Shown here: positions 41,601-49,271 of the stretch, in pieces
How the letters are laid out: each line of letters begins with the position of its first letter
How positions within the stretch are numbered: position 1 is the stretch's first letter
NCBI RefSeq assembly: GCF_001427665.1
Contig: NZ_LMHC01000025.1
Coordinates: 62,001 to 126,000, forward strand
Length of the DNA stretch: 64,000 nt
Source: Caulobacter sp. Root655
GTDB taxonomy: Bacteria; Pseudomonadota; Alphaproteobacteria; Caulobacterales; Caulobacteraceae
Direction: 5' to 3'
The notes under the pieces: generated by a model
Database searches by the model: none
The model's input: only the letters and a program-made list of their open reading frames with translations
What the model was told of the DNA's origin: nothing
Program-made: the position numbers and the translations under genes

Positions 41601-42368
41601 TCAGTCCTTCGGAACCAGCCTGATCTCATACAGCCGCGGCCACAGCTTCCCCGTCACGATCAGCCGATCCGCCTTGGCGTCGTAAGCGATGCCGTTCAGC
41701 ACGTCGGCCCCGGGTCGGTCCTCGACCGGCAACAGGCCCGTCAGGTCGATCCAGCCCTTCACCCGGCCCGTCACCGGGTCGATGCGGGCGATGCGGTCGG
41801 TCTGCCAGATGTTGGCGTAGATCTCGCCCTTGACCCATTCCAGCTCGTTGAGCTGGTCGACCGGCTGACCCTGGTCGGTGACCGTGACGCCGCCGGTCTC
41901 CTTCAGCGTCTCGGGGTCGAGGAACCGCAGGCGCGAGGTTCCGTCGCTCATGTAGATTCGATGGTCGTTGCGGGTCAGGGCCCAGCCCTCGCCGGGGTAG
42001 GAAAATTCGCCGCGGGTTTCGAAATCGTCGAGGTCGTAGATGAAGCCCAGCTGGTTCTGCCAGGTCAGCTCGATCAACCGGTCCTTCCAGTCGATGATGC
42101 CCTCGCCGAAGAACTGGCTGGGGATCGAGCGCTCCAGCTCCACCCGGCCGGTCCCCAGGTCGATCTTGCGGATCGACGAGGCGCCTTCGCGGCCGGTGCT
42201 CTCATAGAGGAAGCCGCCCAGCAGAAAGAGGCCCTCGGTGAAGGCGTTGGGATCGTGCGGATAGGTGCGCACCACCTGGTAGCCCTGGACCGGCGTGGCG
42301 GCGTGAGCCAGCGGCGAACAGGCGGTCAACAGCAAGGCGAAGAGGGCGGTCAGGAAGGGTTGGCGCAT
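41601..42368 (-). CDS. Glutaminyl-peptide cyclotransferase (glutamine cyclotransferase)
   Basis: The 255-residue product has a signal peptide (MRQPFLTALFALLLTACSPLAHAATP; the LLTAC is also a possible lipobox) and matches glutamine cyclotransferases of the beta-propeller type: YPHDPNAFTEGLFLLGGFLYESTGREG, IDWKDRLIELTWQN and GWALTRNDHRIYMSDGTSRLRFLDPETL. It should cyclise N-terminal glutamine to pyroglutamate in the periplasm. It is 34 bases after the rpmG terminator on the same strand but a separate unit is likely. Confidence 0.9.
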   Translation of the reverse strand: MRQPFLTALFALLLTACSPLAHAATPVQGYQVVRTYPHDPNAFTEGLFLLGGFLYESTGREGASSIRKIDLGTGRVELERSIPSQFFGEGIIDWKDRLIELTWQNQLGFIYDLDDFETRGEFSYPGEGWALTRNDHRIYMSDGTSRLRFLDPETLKETGGVTVTDQGQPVDQLNELEWVKGEIYANIWQTDRIARIDPVTGRVKGWIDLTGLLPVEDRPGADVLNGIAYDAKADRLIVTGKLWPRLYEIRLVPKD

Positions 42369-42401
42369 CTCAAACCCTTACCGGGCAACCGCCCAAAGAA
42401 A

Positions 42402-42427
42402 AACGCCCGACTTCGCAGCCGGGCGTT
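42402..42427 (-). terminator. Intrinsic terminator of rpmG
   Basis: On the minus strand AACGCCCGG (42427-42419) and CGGGCGTT (42409-42402) form an 8-bp stem followed by TTTCTTT, a typical intrinsic terminator located 31 bases beyond the rpmG stop. The forward strand gives a weaker T-run. Confidence 0.75.
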
Positions 42428-42457
42428 TTCGTGTGCGTCGCTGGGACGGACAAGATC

Positions 42458-42625
42458 CTACTTGATCTTGCCTTCCTTGAATTCGACGTGCTTGCGGATG
42501 ACCGGATCGTACTTCTTCAGCACCATCTTTTCGGTCTTGGTGCGGGCGTTCTTCTTGGTCACGTAGAAGAAGCCGGTGTCCGCCGTCGAGTTCAGGCGGA
42601 TCTTGATGGAAGCCGGTTTGGCCAT
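42458..42625 (-). CDS. rpmG: 50S ribosomal protein L33
   Basis: This 55-codon gene encodes MAKPASIKIRLNSTADTGFF, then YVTKKNARTK, TEKMVLKKYDPVIRKHVEF and a lysine-rich end KEGKIK, which is the cysteine-free form of L33. It belongs to the large ribosomal subunit. ATG at 42625 and TAG at 42458-42460 are read on the minus strand. It sits alone, downstream of no other gene, and is ended by the terminator at 42402-42427. Confidence 0.95.
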   Translation of the reverse strand: MAKPASIKIRLNSTADTGFFYVTKKNARTKTEKMVLKKYDPVIRKHVEFKEGKIK

Positions 42626-42729
42626 GGTCGAATCCCTGCGATGGTCGCGCAGGTCCCTACGCGGTCGAAATAAGAGGCGCGGAACATACTCACCAGCTGG
42701 GCAAAGTCAACCGATGTGAGGCGGGCAAT

Positions 42730-42860
42730 TCCTCCCCCCGTGGGGGAGGTGTCGGCGAAGCCGACGGAGGGGGGAGTTATAGGCCGGCAACCATGGCTCG
42801 GATCGACGACCCTGAAACTCCCCCCACCGGCCTTCGGCCGCCTCCCCCACAGGGGGAGGA
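42730..42860. repeat. Dispersed inverted repeat, family E, copy 3 (inverted orientation)
   Basis: The same outer arms (CCTCCCCC...GGGGGAGG), with GTGTCGGCGAAGCCGAC at the left and CGGCCTTCGGCCG at the right, lie in the opposite orientation to copy 1. On the minus strand the centre includes GTCGATCCGAGCCATGG, related to the core of copies at 18471 and 63874. Confidence 0.85.
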
Positions 42861-42866
42861 CCTTGT

Positions 42867-43595
42867 TCAAAGATAGCTCAGCTGCCGCGCCCCGCGCAGG
42901 AAGCGCATGAACGGGGCTGGACGTCCAGGCTCGGCCAGGCGCTGGCCGACCTCGTGGACGACGAAGCGGGTGATGTTGGGCAGGTCCAGCGCCCGGGCCT
43001 GGTCGAAGTCGAACCAGCCGATCTCGTCCAACTCACCGCAGTCGGGCTGGCGCTCCAGGCTGAGCAGGGCGCTGGCCGGGGCCATGAAGAACCGGGCGTC
43101 GAAGCGGCGGGTGCGGTAGGGCGGGGTGATGGCCCGGGCCACGAACGACAGCGACGCCAGGTCGGGCAGGGCGCCCTGGGCCAGGAACGGCCGCCAGGCC
43201 CCCGCGCCAGGCCGCGCGGGGGCGGCCTTGGCCAGCAGCAGGCCGGTCTCCTCGAAGGTCTCGCGCACCGCCGCCAGGGCCAGGGCGCGGGCCAGGCGCG
43301 CGGGCGTGGGGTGGCGCGGCTCGACGGCCAGCCGCGCGGCGGTGTCGGGCGACAGCTCGTTGGCCGAGGGCGCGACATAGTCGCCGCGATCGACCCGGCC
43401 GCCGGGGAACACCCACTTGTCGGCCATGAAGGCCAGGCCGCGATTGCGCCGGCCCATCAGCAGCCGGGGCCTCGGGCCGTCGTCGCGGACGATGATCAGG
43501 GTGGCGGCATGGCGCGGCTTCAGCACGCCGGCGTTGGGGTCGCGGACGTCGCCGTCGTTGCGGGTGTCGAATTGGGCTTCGGCTGGTTCGTCCAT
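42867..43595 (-). CDS. Nudix (MutT-like) hydrolase
   Basis: The 242-residue product has ATLIIVRDDGPRPRLLMGRR, KWVFPGGRVDRGDYVAPS (start of a Nudix box) and AVRETFEETGLLL (the REx2EExGU part). The spacing between these parts is larger than the canonical Nudix box, as in NUDT19/NrtR-like forms (an insert containing LARALALAA). The start at ATG 43595 avoids a much longer open frame upstream that is antisense to the M20 gene. Substrate unknown, perhaps a CoA or nucleotide derivative. Confidence 0.85.
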   Translation of the reverse strand: MDEPAEAQFDTRNDGDVRDPNAGVLKPRHAATLIIVRDDGPRPRLLMGRRNRGLAFMADKWVFPGGRVDRGDYVAPSANELSPDTAARLAVEPRHPTPARLARALALAAVRETFEETGLLLAKAAPARPGAGAWRPFLAQGALPDLASLSFVARAITPPYRTRRFDARFFMAPASALLSLERQPDCGELDEIGWFDFDQARALDLPNITRFVVHEVGQRLAEPGRPAPFMRFLRGARQLSYL

Positions 43596-43763
43596 GCGGG
43601 GGAGCTTAGTCCGGAAGCGGACGGGCGCCAGCCGTCCGTAGGGGCAGGGCCCCCGTTTGGGGGACATGCCCATGGGCAGGTCGCCAGCAGCATCTCCCGC
43701 GCTTGACCGCCCCATGCTCCGCCGCCCAAGCTCGCGCGGGGATTTCAGGAATCGAGGGACGGC

Positions 43764-45059
43764 ATGTTCGCAAGGGTTTCCGGGCTGGCTCTGGCCGCCG
43801 CATTGCTGGGCGCGCCCGCGTTCGCCGCGCCCTCCACCGCCCAGGTCGCCGCGGCCGCCAAGGCCGTCCAGCCCAAGGTCGTGGCCTGGCGGCGCGACAT
43901 CCACGAGCATCCGGAGCTGGGCAACCAGGAGGTCCGCACCGCCGCCCTGGTGGCCAAGGAGCTGAGGGCGCTGGGCTTCGAGGTCCGCGAGGGCGTCGGC
44001 CGCACCGGCGTGGTCGGGGTGCTGAAGGGCGGCAAGCCAGGCAAGGTGGTGGCCCTGCGCGCCGACATGGACGCCCTGCCGGTCGAGGAGAAGACCGGCC
44101 TGCCGTTCGCCTCCAAGGTCACCGCCCCATGGGAGGGCCGGACCCTGCCGGTGATGCACGCCTGCGGTCACGACACCCACGTGGCCATGCTGCTGGGCGC
44201 GGCGACCGTGCTGGCCGGCATGAAGGCGGAGATCCCCGGGACGGTGGTGGTGATCTTCCAGCCGGCCGAGGAGGGCTCGCAGGCCGGCGAGGAGGGCGGG
44301 GCGCTGCTGATGATCCGCGACGGCGTTCTGGACCACCCCAAGGTCGACGCCATCTTCGGCCTGCACATCGGCCCCGGCGACGCCAATGCCCTGAACTACC
44401 GGGCCGGCGGCTTCTATGCGGGCTCCGAGCGCATGACGATCACCGTCAAGGGCAAGCAGACCCACGGGGCGCGGCCGTGGGCCGGGGTCGACATGGCCAG
44501 CGTCTCGGCCGACATCGTCCAGGCCTTCAACCAGATCGCCGCCCGCCAGATCGACGTCGGCGCCTCGCCGACGGTGCTGACCGTGGCGACCATCAACATG
44601 GGGGTGCGCAACAACATCATCCCCGAGGACCTGGTGATGACCGGCACCCTGCGGACCTTCAATCCGGCCCGGCGCGCGGACGTGATCGACAGGGTGCAGA
44701 AGACGGTGGCGGCGATCGGCGACCGCTACGGGGCCAAGGCCCAGGCGGTGTTCACCCAGCCCTATCCGGTCACCTATAACGACCCGGCGCTGTCGGGATG
44801 GGTCAAGGCCAGCCTGGAGAAGGCCTCGCCGGGCAAGGTCGACGACCAGGCGGCGCTGGTCACCGGTGCCGAGGACTTCTCGCGCTACGGCGAGAAGATC
44901 CCGGCGGTGTTCGTGCAGTTGGGCGGCCGGCCGGCCAACGTGCCGGCGGCGACCGCCCCGGCCAACCACTCGCCGTATTTCGACGTCGACGAGGCGGTGT
45001 TCGAGACGGGGGTTAAGGCCGAGGTGATGATGGCGCTGGACTATCTTGCGAAGAAGTAG
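43764..45059 (+). CDS. Secreted M20-family amidohydrolase/peptidase
   Basis: The 431-residue product has a signal peptide (MFARVSGLALAAALLGAPAFA) and the M20D layout: WRRDIHEHPELGNQEVRTA, MHACGHDTHVAMLLGAA, FQPAEEGS, GLHIGPG and a dimerisation domain (YAGSERMTITVKGKQTHGARPW). These metal-dependent enzymes cleave N-acyl amino acids, hippurate or small peptides, here in the periplasm. The metal-binding His, Asp and Glu residues are present. The following SGNH esterase gene is 22 bases downstream. Confidence 0.94.
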   Translation: MFARVSGLALAAALLGAPAFAAPSTAQVAAAAKAVQPKVVAWRRDIHEHPELGNQEVRTAALVAKELRALGFEVREGVGRTGVVGVLKGGKPGKVVALRADMDALPVEEKTGLPFASKVTAPWEGRTLPVMHACGHDTHVAMLLGAATVLAGMKAEIPGTVVVIFQPAEEGSQAGEEGGALLMIRDGVLDHPKVDAIFGLHIGPGDANALNYRAGGFYAGSERMTITVKGKQTHGARPWAGVDMASVSADIVQAFNQIAARQIDVGASPTVLTVATINMGVRNNIIPEDLVMTGTLRTFNPARRADVIDRVQKTVAAIGDRYGAKAQAVFTQPYPVTYNDPALSGWVKASLEKASPGKVDDQAALVTGAEDFSRYGEKIPAVFVQLGGRPANVPAATAPANHSPYFDVDEAVFETGVKAEVMMALDYLAKK

Positions 45060-45081
45060 GCGTGCGTCGAAGGAGATTTTC

Positions 45082-46128
45082 TTGCGGTTCTTGAGTTTCG
45101 CCGCGGTCGCGGTCCTGGCCCTTTCCCATCCGGCGTCGGCGGCGGAGACCGCCCTGACGCCCAATATCGGCGGTCGGGCGGTGGCCCAGCCCGGCGGCGC
45201 GGCGGCGTTCGGCTGGCCGGGCGTCTATTTCGAAGGTCGCTTCACCGGGCCTTCGGTCGAGGTGGCGGTCGATGCGGGCGCCGAGCACCTGGCGGTCAGC
45301 GTCGATGGGCGGGTTCGCGCCGAGCTGAGCACCGGTTCGGCCCGCCTGACGCTGGGCGGCCTGGGGCCGGGCGAACACGTCGTGCGCCTGGACAAGCTGA
45401 CCGAGAGCCAGACCGGCTCGGCGCGGTTCCTCGGGTTCTTCGTGGGATCCGGGGGCCGGGCCCTGCCGCCGCCCGCCCGCGCCCGGAGGATCGAGTTCAT
45501 CGGCGATTCCCATACCGTGGGTTATGGCGTTCGCTCGACGAAGCGCGACTGCACGCAGGCCGAGATCCACGACCTGACCGACACCAGCCTGGCCTTCGGC
45601 CCGACCCTGGCGCGCCGCCTCGACGCGGACTATCGGATCGTCGCCTTTTCCGGGCGGGGCGTGGTGCGCAACTATGGCGGCTCGTCGCCGGGCCAGTCCT
45701 TGCCGGCGCTCTATTCGCGCATGATCCCCGGCGAGGCCTCGCCGAGCGTCGATCCGGCCGAGCCCTGGCGGCCGGACCTGATCGTCATCGGCCTGGGCAC
45801 GAACGATTTCTCGACGCCCCTCCAGCCGGGCGAGGCCTGGACCGATGACGCCGCTCTGCACGCCGCCTATCGCCAGACCTATGCCGCCTTCATTCGCGAC
45901 CTGGCCCGCCGCCAGCCACAGGCGCGCTTCCTGCTGATCGCCGGCGACAGCTTCGCGGCCGACGTCGAGGACGTGGCGCGGACGGTCGACGCCGAAGCGC
46001 CTAGCCTGGCGACCCCGGTGCGGATCACCGGCATGGACCTGGGCGCCTGCGACTGGCACCCGTCGATCGCCGATCAGCGGATGATGGCCGACCGCCTGGA
46101 AGCGGCGGCCCGGGCGGTCCTTCCCTGA
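45082..46128 (+). CDS. SGNH/GDSL esterase with carbohydrate-binding-like N-terminus (CE2-like)
   Basis: The 348-residue product starts at TTG 45082 with AAGGAG six bases upstream, giving a signal peptide (LRFLSFAAVAVLALSHPASAA). The first 120 residues form a beta-sandwich-like region (GVYFEGRFTGPSVEVAVD). The catalytic domain begins with the GDSH block (FIGDSHTVGYG), then NYGGSSPGQSLP, GTNDFSTPLQ and a catalytic Asp/His near CDWHPSI. This arrangement is that of CE2 acetyl esterases that deacetylate polysaccharides. It is 22 bases after the M20 gene and probably in one unit with it. Confidence 0.82.
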   Translation: MRFLSFAAVAVLALSHPASAAETALTPNIGGRAVAQPGGAAAFGWPGVYFEGRFTGPSVEVAVDAGAEHLAVSVDGRVRAELSTGSARLTLGGLGPGEHVVRLDKLTESQTGSARFLGFFVGSGGRALPPPARARRIEFIGDSHTVGYGVRSTKRDCTQAEIHDLTDTSLAFGPTLARRLDADYRIVAFSGRGVVRNYGGSSPGQSLPALYSRMIPGEASPSVDPAEPWRPDLIVIGLGTNDFSTPLQPGEAWTDDAALHAAYRQTYAAFIRDLARRQPQARFLLIAGDSFAADVEDVARTVDAEAPSLATPVRITGMDLGACDWHPSIADQRMMADRLEAAARAVLP

Positions 46129-46130
46129 GG

Positions 46131-46303
46131 ACCCTCTCCCATGGGGAGAGGGAGGGGCCCAAGCCAAGCTTGGGAGGGTGAGGGGGTTCTGAGTCCGACG
46201 GCGTGCCGGCAGGGCGCTCGCGTGAAATCGGTGAGGCTGTAACCCCTCACCCTCCCAACCGCTTCGCGGCCGGGCCCCTCCCTCTCCCGCTGGGAGAGGG
46301 TTC
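46131..46303. repeat. Inverted repeat, family F
   Basis: It starts ACCCTCTCCCATGGGGAGAG and ends CTCTCCCGCTGGGAGAGGGT. Inner parts CCCTCACCCTCCCAA and TTGGGAGGGTGAGGGGG are complementary, giving nested stems of more than 20 bp with a central TTCTGAGTCCGACGG loop. It lies between convergent SGNH and rnr genes. The shorter hairpin at 18064-18086 shares the outer CCCTCTCCC arms. Confidence 0.85.
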
Positions 46304-46308
46304 TACAA

Positions 46309-48636
46309 CTACCGCCGCTTCCCGCGCCGCACGCCCTTGGGCAGCCCGCCGCGCGGCTTGACCGCCGCCTTCGACCGCGCCCCCAGCCTCGGCCGGGGCG
46401 CCTTCGGGTCGGCCGGCAGCGGCTCGCTCAGCATCTCGAACAGCAGGCCGCCGGTCACGGGCGTGGCCTCGCGCAGGCGGATATCCACCGCCAGGCCCAG
46501 CGGCCAGCGCTTGCCGGTGCGTTCGCCGACCAGGGCGTGCATGCGGTCGTCGTGGACGAAATATTCCTCGCCCAGGGTCGAGACCGGCACCAGGCCGTCG
46601 GCCCCCGTCTCGTCCAGCTTCACGAACAGGCCAAAGCGGGTGACGCCGGTGATCCGGCCGGTGAAGGTCGCGCCCACCCGGTCGGCCAGGAAGGCGGCGA
46701 TGTAGCGGTCGGTGGCGTCGCGCTCGGCGGCCATGGCCCGGCGCTCGGCGTGGGTGATGACCTCGGCGGTGTCCTTGATCTGCGAGATGTCCTGGTCGGT
46801 CAGGCCGTCGTCGCCCAGTTTCAGGGCCCGGATCAGCGCCCTATGGACGATCAGGTCGGCATAGCGGCGGATCGGGCTGGTGAAGTGGGCGTAGCGCGCC
46901 AGGTTCAGGCCGAAGTGCCCGAGGTTGTCGCTGGAATAGTGGGCCTGCATCTGGGTGCGCAGGACCACCTCGTTGATGATCGCCTGGTGCGGGCTCTCGC
47001 GGGTGTCGTCCAGCAGCTTGTTGAAGCGCGCGGTGGTCGGGGCCTCGCCCTTCGACCACTTCACTTCCAGGGTCTGCAGGAACTCGACCAGGCTCATGAC
47101 CTTTTCCTGGCTCGGCGTGTCGTGAACCCGGTAGATCAGCGGCGTGCGCTTGGCTTCCAGGCTCTCGGCGGCCGAGACGTTGGCCTGGATCATCATCTCC
47201 TCGATCAGCTTGTGGGCCTCGAGGCTGGGGCGGCGGGTGATCGAGGCGATCTCGCCGTCCTGGGTAATGATGATCTTGCGCTCGTCGCTCTCGATGGCCA
47301 GGGGCGAGCGGATGTCGCGGCCCTTGCCCATCAGGCGGAAGGCGGCCCACAGGGGCTTCAGGATCGGGTCCAGCAGCGGGCCGGCCTTGTCGGCGTCCTG
47401 GCCTTCCGGCGGGGCGACGCCGTCGATGGCGGCCTGGGCCTGCTCGTAGGACAGCTTGGCGGCGCTGCGCATCAGCCCGCGCACGAACCTGTGGCTCTTC
47501 TTTCGGCCGGCGTTGTCGAACACCATCCGCACGGCCAGGGTCGCCCGGTTCTCGCCTTCACGCAGCGAGCACAGGCCGTTGGACAGCACTTCGGGCAGCA
47601 TCGGCTCCACCCGGTCGGGGAAATAGACGCTGTTGCCCTTCTCGCGGGCTTCGCGGTCCAGCGTCGTGCCGGGGCGCACATAGGCGGCGACGTCGGCGAT
47701 GGCCACCCAGACGATCCAGCCGCCCACATTGCCGGCGTCCGGGTCGGGATGGGCGTAGACGGCGTCGTCGTGGTCGCGGGCGTCCACGGGATCAATGGTC
47801 ACGAACGGCAGGTCGCGCAGGTCGTCGCGGCCTTCCAGCGTCGGCGGCTTGGCGGCGGCGGCCTCGGCCTCGGCCTCTTCGCTGAAGCCGGTGGGGATGC
47901 CGTGGCTGTAGATGGCGATCAGCGAGGCGGCGCGCGGGTGGTCTTCGCGGCCGACCACTTCCAGCACCTTGCCGAACTTGGGACCGTAGCGGCCCGAGGC
48001 CGTGCCGACCTGGGCCAGCACCAGGTCGCCGTCCTTGAGGTCCTTGGCCTCCTGCTCGTTGAGCAGCAGGCTTTCCTTGGACTTGCGGTCGACGGGCTCG
48101 ACGCGGGTCTCGCGGCGGTGCTTGCGGATGACACCCAGCACCTTGTGGGCGCTCTGGCCCAGGCGCTTGATCAGCCGGGCCTCGGTGTCGCCGTTCTCCA
48201 GCTGCTCGAAACGGACCAGCAGGCGGTCCCCCATGCCCGGCGCGCCGCCGGCGTTGGCGTCGCCCTTGCCGGGGGCCAGGCGGATCAGCGGCAGGTCCTC
48301 GCCGCCCTTGGTCAGGCGAACGAACAGGTCGCCGTCGGCGTCGGTTTCGACCACGTCGGCCACGCCGACGGGGGGCAGGGCGCCGGCTTCGGCGAAGCCA
48401 CGACGACCGCGTTTGCCCAGGGCGCCTTGGGCCTCAAGTTCGCGCAGCATCTCGCGCAGGGCCCGGCGGTCCGCGCCCTTGAGGCCGAAATGGCGGGCGA
48501 TGTCGGCCTTAGCCGCCTCGCCGGCGTCGCGCAGGAAGGCGATCAGGGTGTCACGGTCGGGCAGACCCGCGGGGGGCTTCACCGCCTTGGAAGCGGCGGG
48601 GAACTTGGATGATTTGGGCGAGCGCGGTTTGGCCAT
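46309..48636 (-). CDS. rnr: Ribonuclease R
   Basis: The 775-residue product has an N-terminal helix-turn-helix-like part (LIAFLRDAGEAAKADIARHFGLKG), cold-shock domains, the RNB catalytic domain with the aspartate cluster VDARDHDDAVY and ARYAHFTSPIRRYADLIVHRAL, an S1 domain (GATFTGRITGVTRFGLFVKLDE) and a basic tail (KAAVKPRGGLPKGVRRGKRR). It is a processive 3'-5' exoribonuclease acting on structured RNA. No other rnr-like gene is in the window. Its upstream neighbour on the same strand is the Pro-rich membrane protein. Confidence 0.97.
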   Translation of the reverse strand: MAKPRSPKSSKFPAASKAVKPPAGLPDRDTLIAFLRDAGEAAKADIARHFGLKGADRRALREMLRELEAQGALGKRGRRGFAEAGALPPVGVADVVETDADGDLFVRLTKGGEDLPLIRLAPGKGDANAGGAPGMGDRLLVRFEQLENGDTEARLIKRLGQSAHKVLGVIRKHRRETRVEPVDRKSKESLLLNEQEAKDLKDGDLVLAQVGTASGRYGPKFGKVLEVVGREDHPRAASLIAIYSHGIPTGFSEEAEAEAAAAKPPTLEGRDDLRDLPFVTIDPVDARDHDDAVYAHPDPDAGNVGGWIVWVAIADVAAYVRPGTTLDREAREKGNSVYFPDRVEPMLPEVLSNGLCSLREGENRATLAVRMVFDNAGRKKSHRFVRGLMRSAAKLSYEQAQAAIDGVAPPEGQDADKAGPLLDPILKPLWAAFRLMGKGRDIRSPLAIESDERKIIITQDGEIASITRRPSLEAHKLIEEMMIQANVSAAESLEAKRTPLIYRVHDTPSQEKVMSLVEFLQTLEVKWSKGEAPTTARFNKLLDDTRESPHQAIINEVVLRTQMQAHYSSDNLGHFGLNLARYAHFTSPIRRYADLIVHRALIRALKLGDDGLTDQDISQIKDTAEVITHAERRAMAAERDATDRYIAAFLADRVGATFTGRITGVTRFGLFVKLDETGADGLVPVSTLGEEYFVHDDRMHALVGERTGKRWPLGLAVDIRLREATPVTGGLLFEMLSEPLPADPKAPRPRLGARSKAAVKPRGGLPKGVRRGKRR

Positions 48637-48722
48637 GTCCTTCGTCTAACGCGGGACGGGGGGCGATGGGAAAGGGAAATGGGATCGGGGCCTGCTCGCG
48701 CGCACGGTCTGCCCTAAAATCC

Positions 48723-48822
48723 CTGTCATCCCGGACGAGCGTAGCGAAGATCCGGGACCGACGCCTGAGCGCCGCGCTTCCGGCGGTCCCGGATAACGGC
48801 TTCGCCGTTTCCGGGATGACAA
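48723..48822. repeat. Dispersed inverted repeat, family C, copy 3
   Basis: The arms are CTGTCATCCCGGA...TCCGGGATGACAAG, with inner GATCCGGGACCGA and GGTCCCGGAT. Related to 27775-27896 and 38736-38886. It lies between rnr and the Pro-rich membrane protein gene, both on the minus strand. Confidence 0.85.
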
Positions 48823-48856
48823 GTCTTTGAATTGGGAAACTTATCGCCCTTCGACC

Positions 48857-49222
48857 TCAGTACAGATCCTCGATCCGCTGCGGGATGGACTGTGGCGGCG
48901 GCTCCGGCTTCTTCTCGGCGATCGGGGGAGGCGACGGCGCCGTCTCGATCACCGGGGCGGCCTCGTCGGGCGCCTCGACCACCTCGACCGGCTTGGGCTT
49001 GGGCGCTTCCACGGGCGGCGGCGGCGGGGCGATCGCCACCACGGGCTGGGCCTCGCGCACCGGCACGCCCGACACCTCGGCCAGGGGCGCGGTGGAGACG
49101 GCCTGGCTCTTGTCGCCCTTGTCCATCGCGCCCTTGAGCCCGAACGCGAAGCCGCCGACCGCGATCGCCGACAGGATCACGACCACGACAGGCAGAGGGA
49201 GGGGGCGTTCGAGCGACGTCAT
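48857..49222 (-). CDS. Pro-rich single-pass membrane protein
   Basis: The 121-residue product begins with a membrane helix (LPLPVVVVILSAIAVGGFAFG). The rest is proline/glutamate/valine-rich (VVAIAPPPPPVEAPKPKPVEVVEAP...), like the linker of TonB proteins, and ends QSIPQRIEDLY. No catalytic or TonB C-terminal domain is present. It is probably an inner-membrane anchored protein with an extended periplasmic tail. It sits between rnr and topA on the same strand, which I think is a conserved neighbourhood in this group; function unknown. Confidence 0.6.
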   Translation of the reverse strand: MTSLERPLPLPVVVVILSAIAVGGFAFGLKGAMDKGDKSQAVSTAPLAEVSGVPVREAQPVVAIAPPPPPVEAPKPKPVEVVEAPDEAAPVIETAPSPPPIAEKKPEPPPQSIPQRIEDLY

Positions 49223-49271
49223 GAGCCTAGCCTAACCCCCAATCTTTCACTGACCAAGAGACCGAGGCGCG

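Noticed and set aside
42867..45164. Apparent 765-codon minus-strand gene ending in the Nudix protein
   Set aside because: The upstream 520 codons are antisense to the M20 amidohydrolase and lack motifs; the Nudix protein starts at ATG 43595.
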